Shown here: one piece after another, positions 9,567-17,926 of the stretch
How the letters are laid out: each line of letters begins with the position of its first letter
Position numbering within the stretch: position 1 is the stretch's first letter
Translations under genes and position numbers: made by a program
NCBI RefSeq assembly: GCF_900114495.1
Contig: NZ_FOZI01000002.1
Location: 930,001-994,000 of the forward strand
Direction: 5' to 3'
Source of the DNA: Dyella sp. OK004
Lineage (GTDB): Bacteria; Pseudomonadota; Gammaproteobacteria; Xanthomonadales; Rhodanobacteraceae
Length of the DNA stretch: 64,000 nt
Notes under the pieces: model-generated
What the model saw: the letters and a program-made list of their open reading frames with translations, nothing else
Told to the model about the DNA's origin: nothing
Databases searched by the model: none

Positions 9567-10796
9567 TCACACCGAGCGCGTAGCCTCAACCGGCGATACC
9601 CTCGAGGCACGGATGGCCGGTGCCAGCACCGCCCCCTGCCCCAGCAACAGCAACAGCAACACGCCTGCCAATACATAAAACAGCGACAACCGATGCATCT
9701 CGAACCGGGTGACCATCCATAGGTTCATGGCGATCGCCAGCAGCACGCCGACCACGGCACCACCGACGCTGATCAACAAGTTCTCAGTCATGAAGTAGCC
9801 GAGGATGTCGCCCCGCGTCGCGCCCAGTGCGCGGCGCACGCCAATTTGTTTGCGGCGCTGGCCCACCCAGAAACTGGTGAGACCGACGATGCCGGCGGCA
9901 GTGATGGCCAGCAGCACCACGCAGATGACGCCCATCAGCACCGCCATGCCGTAATCGCTGTCGTAGGCTTTCTGGCGTACTTCCGCGTAGCCCATCACTC
10001 CGTCGTCGTTGATCACGCGCATGCGATTCTGCGCATAGAGCGCTTTGACCGCTTCTTTCCGAAGCATGGCGAGTTGACCGGGCTTGGCCCGCAGGATGTA
10101 GTAGGCATTTCCCACCAGGCGCATCGGCCAGATCAGCGATTGGTAGGCATTGCGCATCTGCCAGTCGGCCAGACTCTGTGTCTGCAACACATCCACGATG
10201 CCGATAATGGTCGTGGGTGTGTTGCTCATCGCGTAGATCGGCTTGCCCAGTGCCGAACCGTCGGGAAACAACTTGTCCGCCAGCGTCTTCGTAACAATGG
10301 TCACCGGCGGCATGACATTTTCGCGATTGGCGATCGGGCGGATCTCATCCGGGCGGAAGTTGCGCCCCGCGATCAGCTTTACTCCGAGCGTGTCCATGAA
10401 GTGCTCGTCGCCGAGATAGACCGCTGCATCACCGACCGCCGTGGTCTGATCCGGCGTCAAGGTGATGAACTGGTCCCAGCCGCCACCGCGCATGGGATAG
10501 GAATTACTGGCGACGGCGTCTTGCACGCCGGGTAGCCGACGCAACACCATCAGATCCGCGCGCTGCTGAGCGTCGGCGTCCTCCTTGCTCAACTTGTCCG
10601 CCCAGCTGTTTTCGATCACCAGCAGGTTCGCCTCATCAATGCCGCTGGGTGCGGAAAGGTGGGCGACCCGCTGCTGGATGATGAATAACGCATTGCAGAC
10701 GATCGCCAGGGTCAGCGCGGTCTGCAACGCAATCAGCACAGCGCCAGCCTTGTGACGACGCAATGCGGAAAGGATGGGCTTGATCTGCAGCATCAT
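9567..10796 (-). CDS. FtsX/MacB-like ABC permease, B type of pair 2 (409 aa)
   Basis: B-type permease with N-terminus MLQIKPILSALRRHKAGAVL, an almost exact match to B1, then IALTLAIVCNALFIIQQRV-type first membrane segment, periplasmic domain, and FtsX core RKQIGVRRALGATRGDILGY. It ends VEATRSV. Two adjacent ATGs are available at the start (10796 and 10793). It begins seven bases after A2. No Walker motifs are present, so it depends on a separate ATPase. Confidence 0.88.
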   Translation of the reverse strand: MMLQIKPILSALRRHKAGAVLIALQTALTLAIVCNALFIIQQRVAHLSAPSGIDEANLLVIENSWADKLSKEDADAQQRADLMVLRRLPGVQDAVASNSYPMRGGGWDQFITLTPDQTTAVGDAAVYLGDEHFMDTLGVKLIAGRNFRPDEIRPIANRENVMPPVTIVTKTLADKLFPDGSALGKPIYAMSNTPTTIIGIVDVLQTQSLADWQMRNAYQSLIWPMRLVGNAYYILRAKPGQLAMLRKEAVKALYAQNRMRVINDDGVMGYAEVRQKAYDSDYGMAVLMGVICVVLLAITAAGIVGLTSFWVGQRRKQIGVRRALGATRGDILGYFMTENLLISVGGAVVGVLLAIAMNLWMVTRFEMHRLSLFYVLAGVLLLLLLGQGAVLAPAIRASRVSPVEATRSV

Positions 10797-10803
10797 TGCG
10801 ACC

Positions 10804-12117
10804 TCAATTGGATTTGAGCTGCCACGCCGGCTGCACCTGGGCTGCGCGCCAGGTGGGATACAGCGCGGCTACGACGGTGGCAAAGACGGAAACCAGCAGA
10901 GTCAGCCCCACCAGCGCGACGTCGAGGTGCGCCAGGCGCGCAATCTGCGGCTGGAACAACAACCCGACGCCGGAGATGCCCAGGGCCGTCAGCAGCAGGC
11001 CAAGGAAGCCGCCGGCCAGGCCCACCGAGCCGGCCTCGATCAGGTACTGCATGTAGATTTCCCTACGCGACGCCCCTAGCGCACGGCGCACGCCGATCTC
11101 GCTGGCACGACGCAGGAACTTGGCCAGCAACAGGCCGATGGTATTGATCAGGCAGATCGCGAAGAAGCCCAGCGCTACCAGCAGTGAAACGCTGCTTTCC
11201 TGCGGCACTACCTGCATGTAATCCAGCCACTGCATGACATTGCGCAGACGCACATTGGGCGCCCAGCCGTAACGCCCGGCGCGCTGCTGGTCGGAGGCAT
11301 AGCCTTCGAGGAACTGGCGGTACTGCGCAACCTCTGCCGCGCTGTCCAGCTGAACCCAGGGAGTCACCCATACGCAGTTGCTTTGCAGCCATCCATCCCA
11401 GTCGCCGTAATCAATACGGCCACGGCAACTGTTGTTGCCCGCGGTATCGATCTTCAGATCGAGCGCACGGCTGATGGGAATATAGATGTCCGAGGGCTCG
11501 CCGAAGCTGGAGCCGCCCCAGACCGCGAAGAAACGCGGCTTGGGATTCCAGTTCTCGGTGACACCCACCACGCGGTAGTTATGCCCGCTCAGCGTGATCT
11601 CGCGACCCAGGCTGTTGGCGCCGCCAAACAGCTTGTCGTTGAGCTTTCGGCTGATCACCACCACGGCCGCGCGTTGCTCATCCTCAGCGGTACCCCAGGC
11701 ACTGCCGTAGAGGAAAGGCACGTCGAACATTGCAAAGAAATCACTTTGCGCCGTAAAGCCCTGCACGGTGAATGGTATGGACTGGCCGCCCAGCGGCAAT
11801 GCCGACATCCCGATCGGATACAGCATGGTTTGCCGCTTGGCCTTGTGCTCACGCATCAGCGCCATGGCATCCACATAGTTCAGCGCGTAGGGCGGCTCAT
11901 TACCCGTCAGGTTGTACTTCGGCCCCCAACTGTCGACCTGTGGAATGAACAGCTGCTCCGACTTTTCCGGAATAGGATTGCCCGAAACCGCCCGGAACAC
12001 CGAGTAGGTGATCATCGACGCGGCCACGCCAAAGCCGATCGCCATGACCATCAGGGCAGTCAACAAAGGGTTGCGACGCAGACTGCGCAAACCAAGTTGG
12101 AGGTAGTAAGAAAACAT
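10804..12117 (-). CDS. FtsX/MacB-like ABC permease, A type of pair 2 (437 aa)
   Basis: A-type permease, the same length as A1 and very like it at the N-terminus (LGLRSLRRNPLLTALMVMAI) and C-terminus (VQPAWQLKSN). FtsX core EIGVRRALGASRREIYMQ. The Cys pair is present (NNSCRG and QSNCVW). The ATG at 12115-12117 starts at the conserved MFSYYLQLGLRS; an in-frame upstream start would run into B1 and is not used by relatives. It is separated from B1 by 46 bases. Confidence 0.88.
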   Translation of the reverse strand: MFSYYLQLGLRSLRRNPLLTALMVMAIGFGVAASMITYSVFRAVSGNPIPEKSEQLFIPQVDSWGPKYNLTGNEPPYALNYVDAMALMREHKAKRQTMLYPIGMSALPLGGQSIPFTVQGFTAQSDFFAMFDVPFLYGSAWGTAEDEQRAAVVVISRKLNDKLFGGANSLGREITLSGHNYRVVGVTENWNPKPRFFAVWGGSSFGEPSDIYIPISRALDLKIDTAGNNSCRGRIDYGDWDGWLQSNCVWVTPWVQLDSAAEVAQYRQFLEGYASDQQRAGRYGWAPNVRLRNVMQWLDYMQVVPQESSVSLLVALGFFAICLINTIGLLLAKFLRRASEIGVRRALGASRREIYMQYLIEAGSVGLAGGFLGLLLTALGISGVGLLFQPQIARLAHLDVALVGLTLLVSVFATVVAALYPTWRAAQVQPAWQLKSN

Positions 12118-12163
12118 CGGCAAAAGATCCTTCGTCCTTATGTCGTCTGGCAGCCGTGCGGCA

Positions 12164-13402
12164 TTACACCGACCGTGTTGCCTCAACCGGCGGCACCTTC
12201 GCCGCGCGCATGGCCGGCGCCAATACCGCCGCCTGACCGAGCAGCAGCAATGCGATCACGCCGGCAAACACGTACACCGCCGACAGCCGCGCCATCTCGA
12301 ACTGCGTGACCATCCACAGGTTCAAACCCACCGCCAGTCCCGCACCGATCACCACGCCGGCGATGCCGATCATCAGGTTCTCGGTGAGGAAGTAGCTGAG
12401 AATGTCGTGCTTGGTGGCGCCCAGCGCACGGCGCACGCCGATCTGCTTGCGGCGCTGGCCGACCCAGAAGCTGGTGAGACCCACGATGCCGGCCGCCGTG
12501 ATGGCGAGCAGGATCACGCAGATCACGCCCATCAGGATCGCCATGCCGCGGTCGTTTTTGTAGGCGTCTTCGCGCACCTTCTCGTAGGTGCGGATCGCGC
12601 GCTCGCCGGAGATCACACGCATGCGGTTGGTCTTGAGCAGCGCTTCCGGTGCGCTCTTGGTCACCGCGGCGAGCTGACCGGGCTTGGCACGGATCAGGTA
12701 GATCCCGTAGGAGCCGGTGAGCTGCACTGGCAGCAGCGTGGCGTTCTCCACGAAGTCGTTGGCCCAGATGCCCGACCACGGCACCTGCAATTGCTTGACG
12801 ATGCCGATGATGGTGCTGGGTGGCACGTCCTTGCCTGAGAGGTACATCTGCTTGCCCAAGGCGTCGCCCTTCGGGAACAGCTTGTCGGCAAGCGCTTTGG
12901 TCACAATCACCTGCGGCGTCGACTTGATGTCCTTGGGATCGGCGACGATCACCTCGTCGGCGGTGAAATTGCGGCCGGCGATCAACTGGGCGCCGTAGAC
13001 GGCGAGCGCGTGCTCATCCACAAAGTAGAGCGTGGTCTGCCCCGCCGGCTTTCCGTTCTCCTTGGGCACAAGATTCACGCCCGTGGACCAGCCGCCGCCG
13101 CGCAGCGGGAAGGAGTTGGTGTTCATCGCGTCCTCCACCCCGGGCAGCTGGCGCAGCGCCTGCACGTCGGTCTTGGTCAGCGAGGCGGTGTCTTTGTCGT
13201 TCACCGCCACCCAGCGATTGGTGATCGCCAGTACGTTGCTTTCATTCATGCCGCTGGGGCGCGACAGGCGTTGTACGCGCTGCTGGATGATGAACAGTGC
13301 GTTGCACACGATCGCCAAGGTCAGCGCGATCTGCAGTGCAATGAGGATGGTGCCAGCCTTGTGGCGCTTGAGAGCGGCGAGAATGGGTTTGATCTGCAGC
13401 AT
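12164..13402 (-). CDS. FtsX/MacB-like ABC permease, B type of pair 1 (412 aa)
   Basis: B-type permease: MLQIKPILAALKRHKAGTIL head, first membrane segment IALTLAIVCNALFI, periplasmic domain of about 230 residues, and FtsX core RKQIGVRRALGATKHDILSY. It ends VEATRSV. It lies ten bases after A1. Together with A1 it forms the pair nearest the ATPase and adaptor and is the likely original exporter unit; this is inference from gene order. Confidence 0.88.
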   Translation of the reverse strand: MLQIKPILAALKRHKAGTILIALQIALTLAIVCNALFIIQQRVQRLSRPSGMNESNVLAITNRWVAVNDKDTASLTKTDVQALRQLPGVEDAMNTNSFPLRGGGWSTGVNLVPKENGKPAGQTTLYFVDEHALAVYGAQLIAGRNFTADEVIVADPKDIKSTPQVIVTKALADKLFPKGDALGKQMYLSGKDVPPSTIIGIVKQLQVPWSGIWANDFVENATLLPVQLTGSYGIYLIRAKPGQLAAVTKSAPEALLKTNRMRVISGERAIRTYEKVREDAYKNDRGMAILMGVICVILLAITAAGIVGLTSFWVGQRRKQIGVRRALGATKHDILSYFLTENLMIGIAGVVIGAGLAVGLNLWMVTQFEMARLSAVYVFAGVIALLLLGQAAVLAPAMRAAKVPPVEATRSV

Positions 13403-13412
13403 AGTCGTCGCC

Positions 13413-14726
13413 TCAGTTGGATTTCAGCTGCCAGGCCGGCTGCACCTGTGCAGCGCGCCAGGTGGGATAGAAGGCCGCGATCACCGTGGCCAGGATCGCC
13501 ACCAGCAGGGTCAGCAACACCAGCGGCACATCCAGCGTGGCCAGGCGCGCGACCTGCGGGTCGAAGATCAGCGAGATGCCGTACACGCCCACGCCGGTCA
13601 GCAACAGGCCGAGCAAGCCACCTGCCAGCCCGACCGCGGCGGCTTCGATCAGGAACTGCATGTAGATCTCACTACGTGCCGCGCCCAGCGCACGACGTAC
13701 ACCGATCTCCGACGAGCGGCGCATGAATTTGGCCAGCAATAGACCGATGGTGTTGACCAGGCAGATGATCAGGAAGCCCAGCGCCACCAGCAGCGAGATC
13801 TTGGCTTCCGCCGGCACTACTTTCTCGAAGTCCAGCCACTCCACGACGTTGCGCAGGCGCACGTTCGGTGCCCAGCGGAAGCGACCGGCCCGCTGCTGTT
13901 CGGCGGCGTAACCACTGAGATAGCTGCGATAGGCATCGGCCTCAGCCTTGCTGGGCAGCTCGGCCCAGAAACCCAGCCAGATGCATTCGGAATGCAACCA
14001 GTTGTCCCAACCCTGGCCGGGATCCTTGTTGCAGTTGTTGTTGCCATTGGTGGGCACCTTCAACTCGATCATGCGGGTAAACGGCACGAACAACTGCGTC
14101 GGGTCGTCGAAGCCGCCGGTGTTGACCGCGTCGAAGAACAGCGGCTGCGGATCCCAGTGGTCCATCACACCGGTGATGCGGTAGCTGCGGCCGTCCAGAT
14201 TGATCTCGCGGCCGACGCTGTTCTCACCGTGGAACAGCTTGTCGTTGAGGGTCTTGCCGATCACCGCGACCGCTGCGCGCGAATCATCCTCGGCTGCCGT
14301 CCAGCCACCGCCATAGCGGAAAGGGATGTCGAACATGGCGAAGGCGTCGGCATAAACGGCATACGTGTTCTCGTGGAACGGTAGCTGATTGGCATCGGCC
14401 GGCACGATCGACAGGCCGGCGGGGTACAGCGCGGTCTGTCGCTTGGCACGATGGTCGCGCATCAGCCCGATAGCGTCGGTGTAGGTGATCGCCTGCGGCG
14501 GCTCGCCGTTGTTGCGCTGGGCATCCTCCGGACCCCAGTTGTCGATCTGCGGCACAAACAACTGTGAGGACTTCTGCGGGATCGGGTTATTGGACGTCGC
14601 GCGGAACACCGAATAGGTGGTCATCGATGCCGCCACGCCGAAGCCGATCGCCATCACCATCAAGGCGGTGAGCAATGGATTCTTGCGGAGACTGCGCAAG
14701 CCGAGCTGGAAGTAATAGGCGAACAT
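13413..14726 (-). CDS. FtsX/MacB-like ABC permease, A type of pair 1 (437 aa)
   Basis: A-type permease beginning MFAYYFQLGLRSLRKNPLLT, with a large periplasmic domain containing the Cys pair (NNNCNK and HSECIW), FtsX core EIGVRRALGAARSEIYMQ and C-terminus VQPAWQLKSN. The start at 14724-14726 is chosen because all A proteins begin at this MF motif. It is the first permease after the ATPase, from which it is separated by 64 bases carrying a strong hairpin (14752-14771). Confidence 0.88.
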   Translation of the reverse strand: MFAYYFQLGLRSLRKNPLLTALMVMAIGFGVAASMTTYSVFRATSNNPIPQKSSQLFVPQIDNWGPEDAQRNNGEPPQAITYTDAIGLMRDHRAKRQTALYPAGLSIVPADANQLPFHENTYAVYADAFAMFDIPFRYGGGWTAAEDDSRAAVAVIGKTLNDKLFHGENSVGREINLDGRSYRITGVMDHWDPQPLFFDAVNTGGFDDPTQLFVPFTRMIELKVPTNGNNNCNKDPGQGWDNWLHSECIWLGFWAELPSKAEADAYRSYLSGYAAEQQRAGRFRWAPNVRLRNVVEWLDFEKVVPAEAKISLLVALGFLIICLVNTIGLLLAKFMRRSSEIGVRRALGAARSEIYMQFLIEAAAVGLAGGLLGLLLTGVGVYGISLIFDPQVARLATLDVPLVLLTLLVAILATVIAAFYPTWRAAQVQPAWQLKSN

Positions 14727-14751
14727 CGAGGGCGTCCGTCGAAGGGAGGGA

Positions 14752-14771
14752 CCTCCCGCCACAGCGGGAGG
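14752..14771 (-). promoter_or_regulatory. Intercistronic hairpin between ATPase and first permease
   Basis: A perfect 8-bp stem CCTCCCGC/GCGGGAGG with a four-base loop lies in the 64-base gap. There is no T-tract, so it is not a classic terminator; it may stabilise the upstream mRNA and set a different ratio of ATPase to permease. Function is inferred. Confidence 0.5.
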
Positions 14772-14790
14772 AATCCAGAGCTAGCTGCAG

Positions 14791-15513
14791 TTACGCCGGC
14801 GTACCCGTGTGTGCGGTGTGCTGCGCGTGGTGGAAGCGCGGATCTTCAGCGAGATCGACCACCTGACCGTCGATGATGTGCACGTTGCGCTGGGCGCGTG
14901 CGGCGAGTTCCGGATCATGCGTCACCATCACGATGGTGGCGCCTTCGCGATGGATCTCTTCCAGCAGCTCCATCACGCCACGAGCCATCTGCGTGTCCAG
15001 GTTGCCGGTCGGTTCGTCGGCGAGCAGCAGGCGCGGCGAGCCGGCCAATGCACGGGCGATGGCGACGCGCTGCTGCTGACCGCCAGAGAGTTCGGCCGGA
15101 TAGTGCTTGGCGCGCGAAGCCAGACCCACGCGCTCCAGCGCATCCATGATGCGCTGCTTGCGCTCGGCGGCCTTCATGCCGCGATAGCGCAGCGGCACTT
15201 CGACGTTGTCGAACACGTTGAGGTCGGGAATCAGGTTGAACGCCTGGAAGATGAAACCGATTTTCTCGTTGCGGATCTTGGAGCGCGCGTTGTCGTTGAG
15301 GTTGCTCACCTCCACGCCGTCCAGGTGGTATTCGCCGCCAGTGAAGGTTTCCAGCAGGCCGGCGATGGTGAGGAAGGTGGTTTTGCCGGAACCAGACGGA
15401 CCGGTGACGGCGACGAACTCGCCTTCTTTCACGTCAATGTTGAAATCGCGCAGCGCGTAGGTCTCCACCACTTCGGTGCGGTAGACCTTGGACAGGTGAG
15501 TCATCTTGAGCAT
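14791..15513 (-). CDS. ABC transporter ATP-binding protein, LolD/MacB type (240 aa)
   Basis: A single nucleotide-binding domain: Walker A GPSGSGKT (38-45), signature LSGGQQQ (142-148), Walker B LLLADEPTGNLD (162-173), and the switch His in VMVTHDPE. The sequence is of the LolD/MacB/FtsE group that powers FtsX-type permeases by mechanotransmission from the cytoplasm. It is the only ATPase in a cluster with eight permease genes, so it probably serves several or all of them. It follows the adaptor gene by 36 bases on the same strand. A second in-frame ATG is three codons in (MTHLSK). Confidence 0.93.
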   Translation of the reverse strand: MLKMTHLSKVYRTEVVETYALRDFNIDVKEGEFVAVTGPSGSGKTTFLTIAGLLETFTGGEYHLDGVEVSNLNDNARSKIRNEKIGFIFQAFNLIPDLNVFDNVEVPLRYRGMKAAERKQRIMDALERVGLASRAKHYPAELSGGQQQRVAIARALAGSPRLLLADEPTGNLDTQMARGVMELLEEIHREGATIVMVTHDPELAARAQRNVHIIDGQVVDLAEDPRFHHAQHTAHTGTPA

Positions 15514-15549
15514 GGTTATGCGTCCTTCGGTGATGAGCGTGGTGGTGAA

Positions 15550-16821
15550 TCAGCGACTGATGGCGACGCGCGCCGCATTTTTGAAACTGTCGGTACCGGA
15601 GATCACAATGCGGTCGCCTTCTTTCAGACCGTCGAGGATCTCGACCTTGTCGATGCTGCTGGCGCCGACGCGGATCGGGTGCTTCTCGGCGATGCCGTCG
15701 CGCACCAGGTAGGCATAGGCGCCGCCGGATTCGTCGACGAAGGAGCCGCGCTGCACGGTGAGTACGTTGTCGCGCTTGTCGAGCAGGATGCGCACGGACA
15801 GGCGCTGGTTCTGGCGCAGCTGCTTGGGCGTGTCGCCTTCAAAGCGCAGGCGTGCGGCTACTTCGCCATTCACCACTTCCGGCGAGATGGCGCTGACCAG
15901 GCCCTTCCAGGTGTTGCCGTTGCCGGTGATCTCGCCACCCATGCCAATGCCCAGGTCGCGGGCGAAGCTTTCCGGCACCTTCATTTCCACTTCGAGCGCG
16001 GAGAGGTCGATGACGCTGAGCAGCTGCGCGTCCTTGGCCACGGTGGCGCGCTCGGCGATGAACAGCTGGCCTACCTGGCCATCCACCGGCGACTTCACAT
16101 TGAGGTCGTCGACCTGGCGCTTCAGATCTTCCACCAGCAGCACCTGGCGATCATGCGCGAGCTTCTTCGACTTGATGTCGAAGTTGAGGCTGTCGCTGTC
16201 AGTGCCGAGGTCGGCTTTCGCGTGCAGCGTGGTGATCTTGGACTTCTGCAACTCATCCTTCGCCTTGTCCACATTCATGCTGGGTACGGCGCCTTGGGCG
16301 AAGGCCTTCTGGTAACGCGCCAGGTCGCGCTCGGCGCCCTGCTGGTCGATCTGCGCGTTGTCGAAGGCCTTTTGCAGTTCGCCGCGCTTCTTGCGAGCGT
16401 CGATCTGCGCTCGCAGGTAGTCCACTTCCATCGCGTCGGCGGCGCTCTGTTCCTGCGCGAGCTTGTTGGTGAGCTCGGGGCTGACGATGGTGGCTAGCGC
16501 CTGGCCCTTCTTCACCGCATCGCCGGCGTGCACCTTCAAGGTGACCGCGCCGCCGGAAGTGGCGTAGAGCGTGGGGCTGACGGCGGCGACGACCTTGCCT
16601 TCGGCGGCGATGTCGCGCACGAAGAGGCCGCGTTCCACCACGGCGAAGGCGAGGCGGGAGGCGCTGACCGAAGCATCGGCCGAGAACAGTCGGCTGGCTT
16701 GCGGCAACACGAAGGCCAGTACAGCCACCGCAGCCACGCCGGCCCCGATCAACATCAGGCGGCGCTTGCGGTTGGGTTTGACCTCGACCAGGCGGTCTTG
16801 AGCAGAGGTATCGCGAATCAT
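15550..16821 (-). CDS. HlyD/AcrA-type periplasmic adaptor (membrane fusion protein, 423 aa)
   Basis: The first gene of the exporter cluster. One N-terminal membrane anchor (LIGAGVAAVAVLAFVLPQ) is followed by a barrel-sandwich half (TLKVHAGDAVKKGQALATIV), a long Ala/Lys/Gln-rich coiled coil (about 110-210), the second biotinyl-lipoyl half (VKSPVDGQVGQLFI), and a beta-barrel region. Such proteins bridge the inner-membrane transporter to an outer-membrane TolC channel; no TolC gene is in this window. The ATG at 16819-16821 is preceded by AGGGA at good spacing; an upstream GTG in frame is less likely. A sigma-54 promoter lies 45 bases upstream of it. Confidence 0.9.
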   Translation of the reverse strand: MIRDTSAQDRLVEVKPNRKRRLMLIGAGVAAVAVLAFVLPQASRLFSADASVSASRLAFAVVERGLFVRDIAAEGKVVAAVSPTLYATSGGAVTLKVHAGDAVKKGQALATIVSPELTNKLAQEQSAADAMEVDYLRAQIDARKKRGELQKAFDNAQIDQQGAERDLARYQKAFAQGAVPSMNVDKAKDELQKSKITTLHAKADLGTDSDSLNFDIKSKKLAHDRQVLLVEDLKRQVDDLNVKSPVDGQVGQLFIAERATVAKDAQLLSVIDLSALEVEMKVPESFARDLGIGMGGEITGNGNTWKGLVSAISPEVVNGEVAARLRFEGDTPKQLRQNQRLSVRILLDKRDNVLTVQRGSFVDESGGAYAYLVRDGIAEKHPIRVGASSIDKVEILDGLKEGDRIVISGTDSFKNAARVAISR

Positions 16822-16865
16822 GGAGCGGTCCCTGGCCACAAACCGTGTGGCCCCGAACCTGTTTC

Positions 16866-16882
16866 AGCAAGCTGCGTGCCAA
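16866..16882 (-). promoter_or_regulatory. Sigma-54 (-24/-12) promoter of the exporter operon
   Basis: Read on the minus strand the sequence is TTGGCACGCAGCTTGCT, which matches the sigma-54 consensus TGGCACG-N4-TTGC at every defined position, with the essential GG and GC ten bases apart. It is 45 bases upstream of the adaptor start. With a sigma-54 activator in the same cluster, the assignment is strong. Confidence 0.88.
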
Positions 16883-16935
16883 GCATCGCGAAGCTTTCAA
16901 TTCAACAACTTGGCGATGATTTTCGCACCGCATGC

Positions 16936-16990
16936 GTTGTCCGCGGACAACCGCACGGACAGGCGGACAAGTGTCCGGTCAGTCTGTCCG
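16936..16990. promoter_or_regulatory. Upstream activator sites: six TGTCCG/CGGACA half-sites
   Basis: A perfect 16-bp palindrome GTTGTCCGCGGACAAC (16936-16951) is followed by CGGACA (16956-16961), an inverted pair CGGACA-AG-TGTCCG (16964-16977) and a further TGTCCG (16985-16990). The array is 54-124 bases upstream of the -24/-12 promoter, the usual position for enhancer sites of NtrC-type activators. The regulator at 1017-2357 is the likely ligand; that is inference. Confidence 0.75.
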
Positions 16991-17003
16991 GCCTAAAGCC
17001 TGC

Positions 17004-17567
17004 TCATAGTTCCAGAGCTTCCGCTCTGGCGACTTCGCGCGCGATGCCCTGCCCCAGGGCCGACAAGCGCACAGCCTCCGTGCAGCTCAACACCTCAAAG
17101 CCACCCATGCGTTTGTGACGGAAGCCGAACAGACGCGCGCAGGCGGCGCGGAACGGCCGCTGCACACGACCGAACGGCGGCGCGGCCATCGGCTCGCCGG
17201 CGGACAGCAATACGTCCCAGGCAAGATAGTCGGTGTCCGGCAACAGATGCAGGCGGGCACGCAGACAGCCATTGGCGTCGATACATTCGATCCATTCGCG
17301 CGGCCCGTCGGAACCGATCACGCAGGTCGCGAGCAGCCAGCGCGTATGCAGCAGAGGCATCAGCTCCACCCGGTCGGCCAGCCAGCCGCGCGCACCGTGT
17401 TCGGCCGAGGCGTCGCCAGCGTGCATGGGGAGGTAGAGCACGCTGCCGAGCAGAGGCAGGCGGGAGACCAGCGCATCGGGCGCGATCCGCAGCCAGCGCG
17501 GCTGGCCGGCCGGTGGGTGGAAGTGGGGACAGACGGTCGCGAGGGCGTGGGTCAGCCAGCCGAACAT
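17004..17567 (-). CDS. Protein of unknown function downstream of hemP (187 aa)
   Basis: I do not recognise this protein. It has no signal peptide or membrane segment. It is rich in Trp, His, Cys and Arg and has a central stretch with acidic turns (GPREWIECIDANG, LLPDTDYLAWDVLL) followed by a basic segment (LFGFRHKRMGGFEVL). The start is supported by AAGGAG five bases before the ATG. It is the next gene after hemP on the same strand, 112 bases away, so it may be iron-regulated with hemP and could have a role in haem handling; that rests only on position. Confidence 0.65.
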   Translation of the reverse strand: MFGWLTHALATVCPHFHPPAGQPRWLRIAPDALVSRLPLLGSVLYLPMHAGDASAEHGARGWLADRVELMPLLHTRWLLATCVIGSDGPREWIECIDANGCLRARLHLLPDTDYLAWDVLLSAGEPMAAPPFGRVQRPFRAACARLFGFRHKRMGGFEVLSCTEAVRLSALGQGIAREVARAEALEL

Positions 17568-17641
17568 GAGCGCTCCTTGGGCTAAGGAGACCTGGCTGGC
17601 GTAATGGGAACGACGCTGGCGATAGGCCTTTGTAATTGAAG

Positions 17642-17659
17642 AGCGGGCTTCATCGCCCG
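17642..17659 (-). terminator. Weak hairpin between hemP and the next gene
   Basis: A GCGGGC/GCCCGC stem with six-base loop follows the hemP stop by about 20 bases on the minus strand, then TCTTCAATT. The T-content is low, so it may be an attenuator or a processing site. Confidence 0.3.
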
Positions 17660-17679
17660 CGGGGCATGCCGGCCCGGAC

Positions 17680-17895
17680 TTACTTGGTGAGGATGAGCTT
17701 GTCGTTGCGGGTCAGGCGCAAGTGGTACTCGCTGCCCTGATGGGTGATGACCAGCTCGCGCTCGCCTTCCAGCAAGAGCTGGCTGGAGATGCGGCGGGTG
17801 GTAGCGGCAGGTGCCACGGGTTTCAGGCGCAGAAGGCTGAGCGGCCGGGCGAGCAGGTCGACTGGCTGCGACAGGGAAAGGGTAGACATCGGCAT
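17680..17895 (-). CDS. hemP: Hemin uptake protein HemP family (71 aa)
   Basis: The C-terminal half matches the HemP family pattern: ISSQLLLEGERELVITHQG then YHLRLTRNDKLILTK. HemP proteins are small and usually lie in Fur-controlled haem-uptake loci; some act as regulators of haem-receptor expression. The start at 17895 has GGAG seven bases upstream; the second ATG two codons in is possible. A Fur-like box covers the promoter region at 17927-17948. No haem receptor or HmuTUV genes are in the window, so hemP is separated from the transport genes here. Confidence 0.88.
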   Translation of the reverse strand: MPMSTLSLSQPVDLLARPLSLLRLKPVAPAATTRRISSQLLLEGERELVITHQGSEYHLRLTRNDKLILTK

Positions 17896-17926
17896 GAGCG
17901 GGCTCCGCGATTGGTCAATGGGCGGA

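Noticed and set aside
14809-16497. A 562-codon open frame on the plus strand opposite the ATPase and adaptor genes
   Set aside because: It is a GC-bias shadow: both minus-strand genes are complete with strong motifs, and the plus-strand reading has no recognisable domain or ribosome site.
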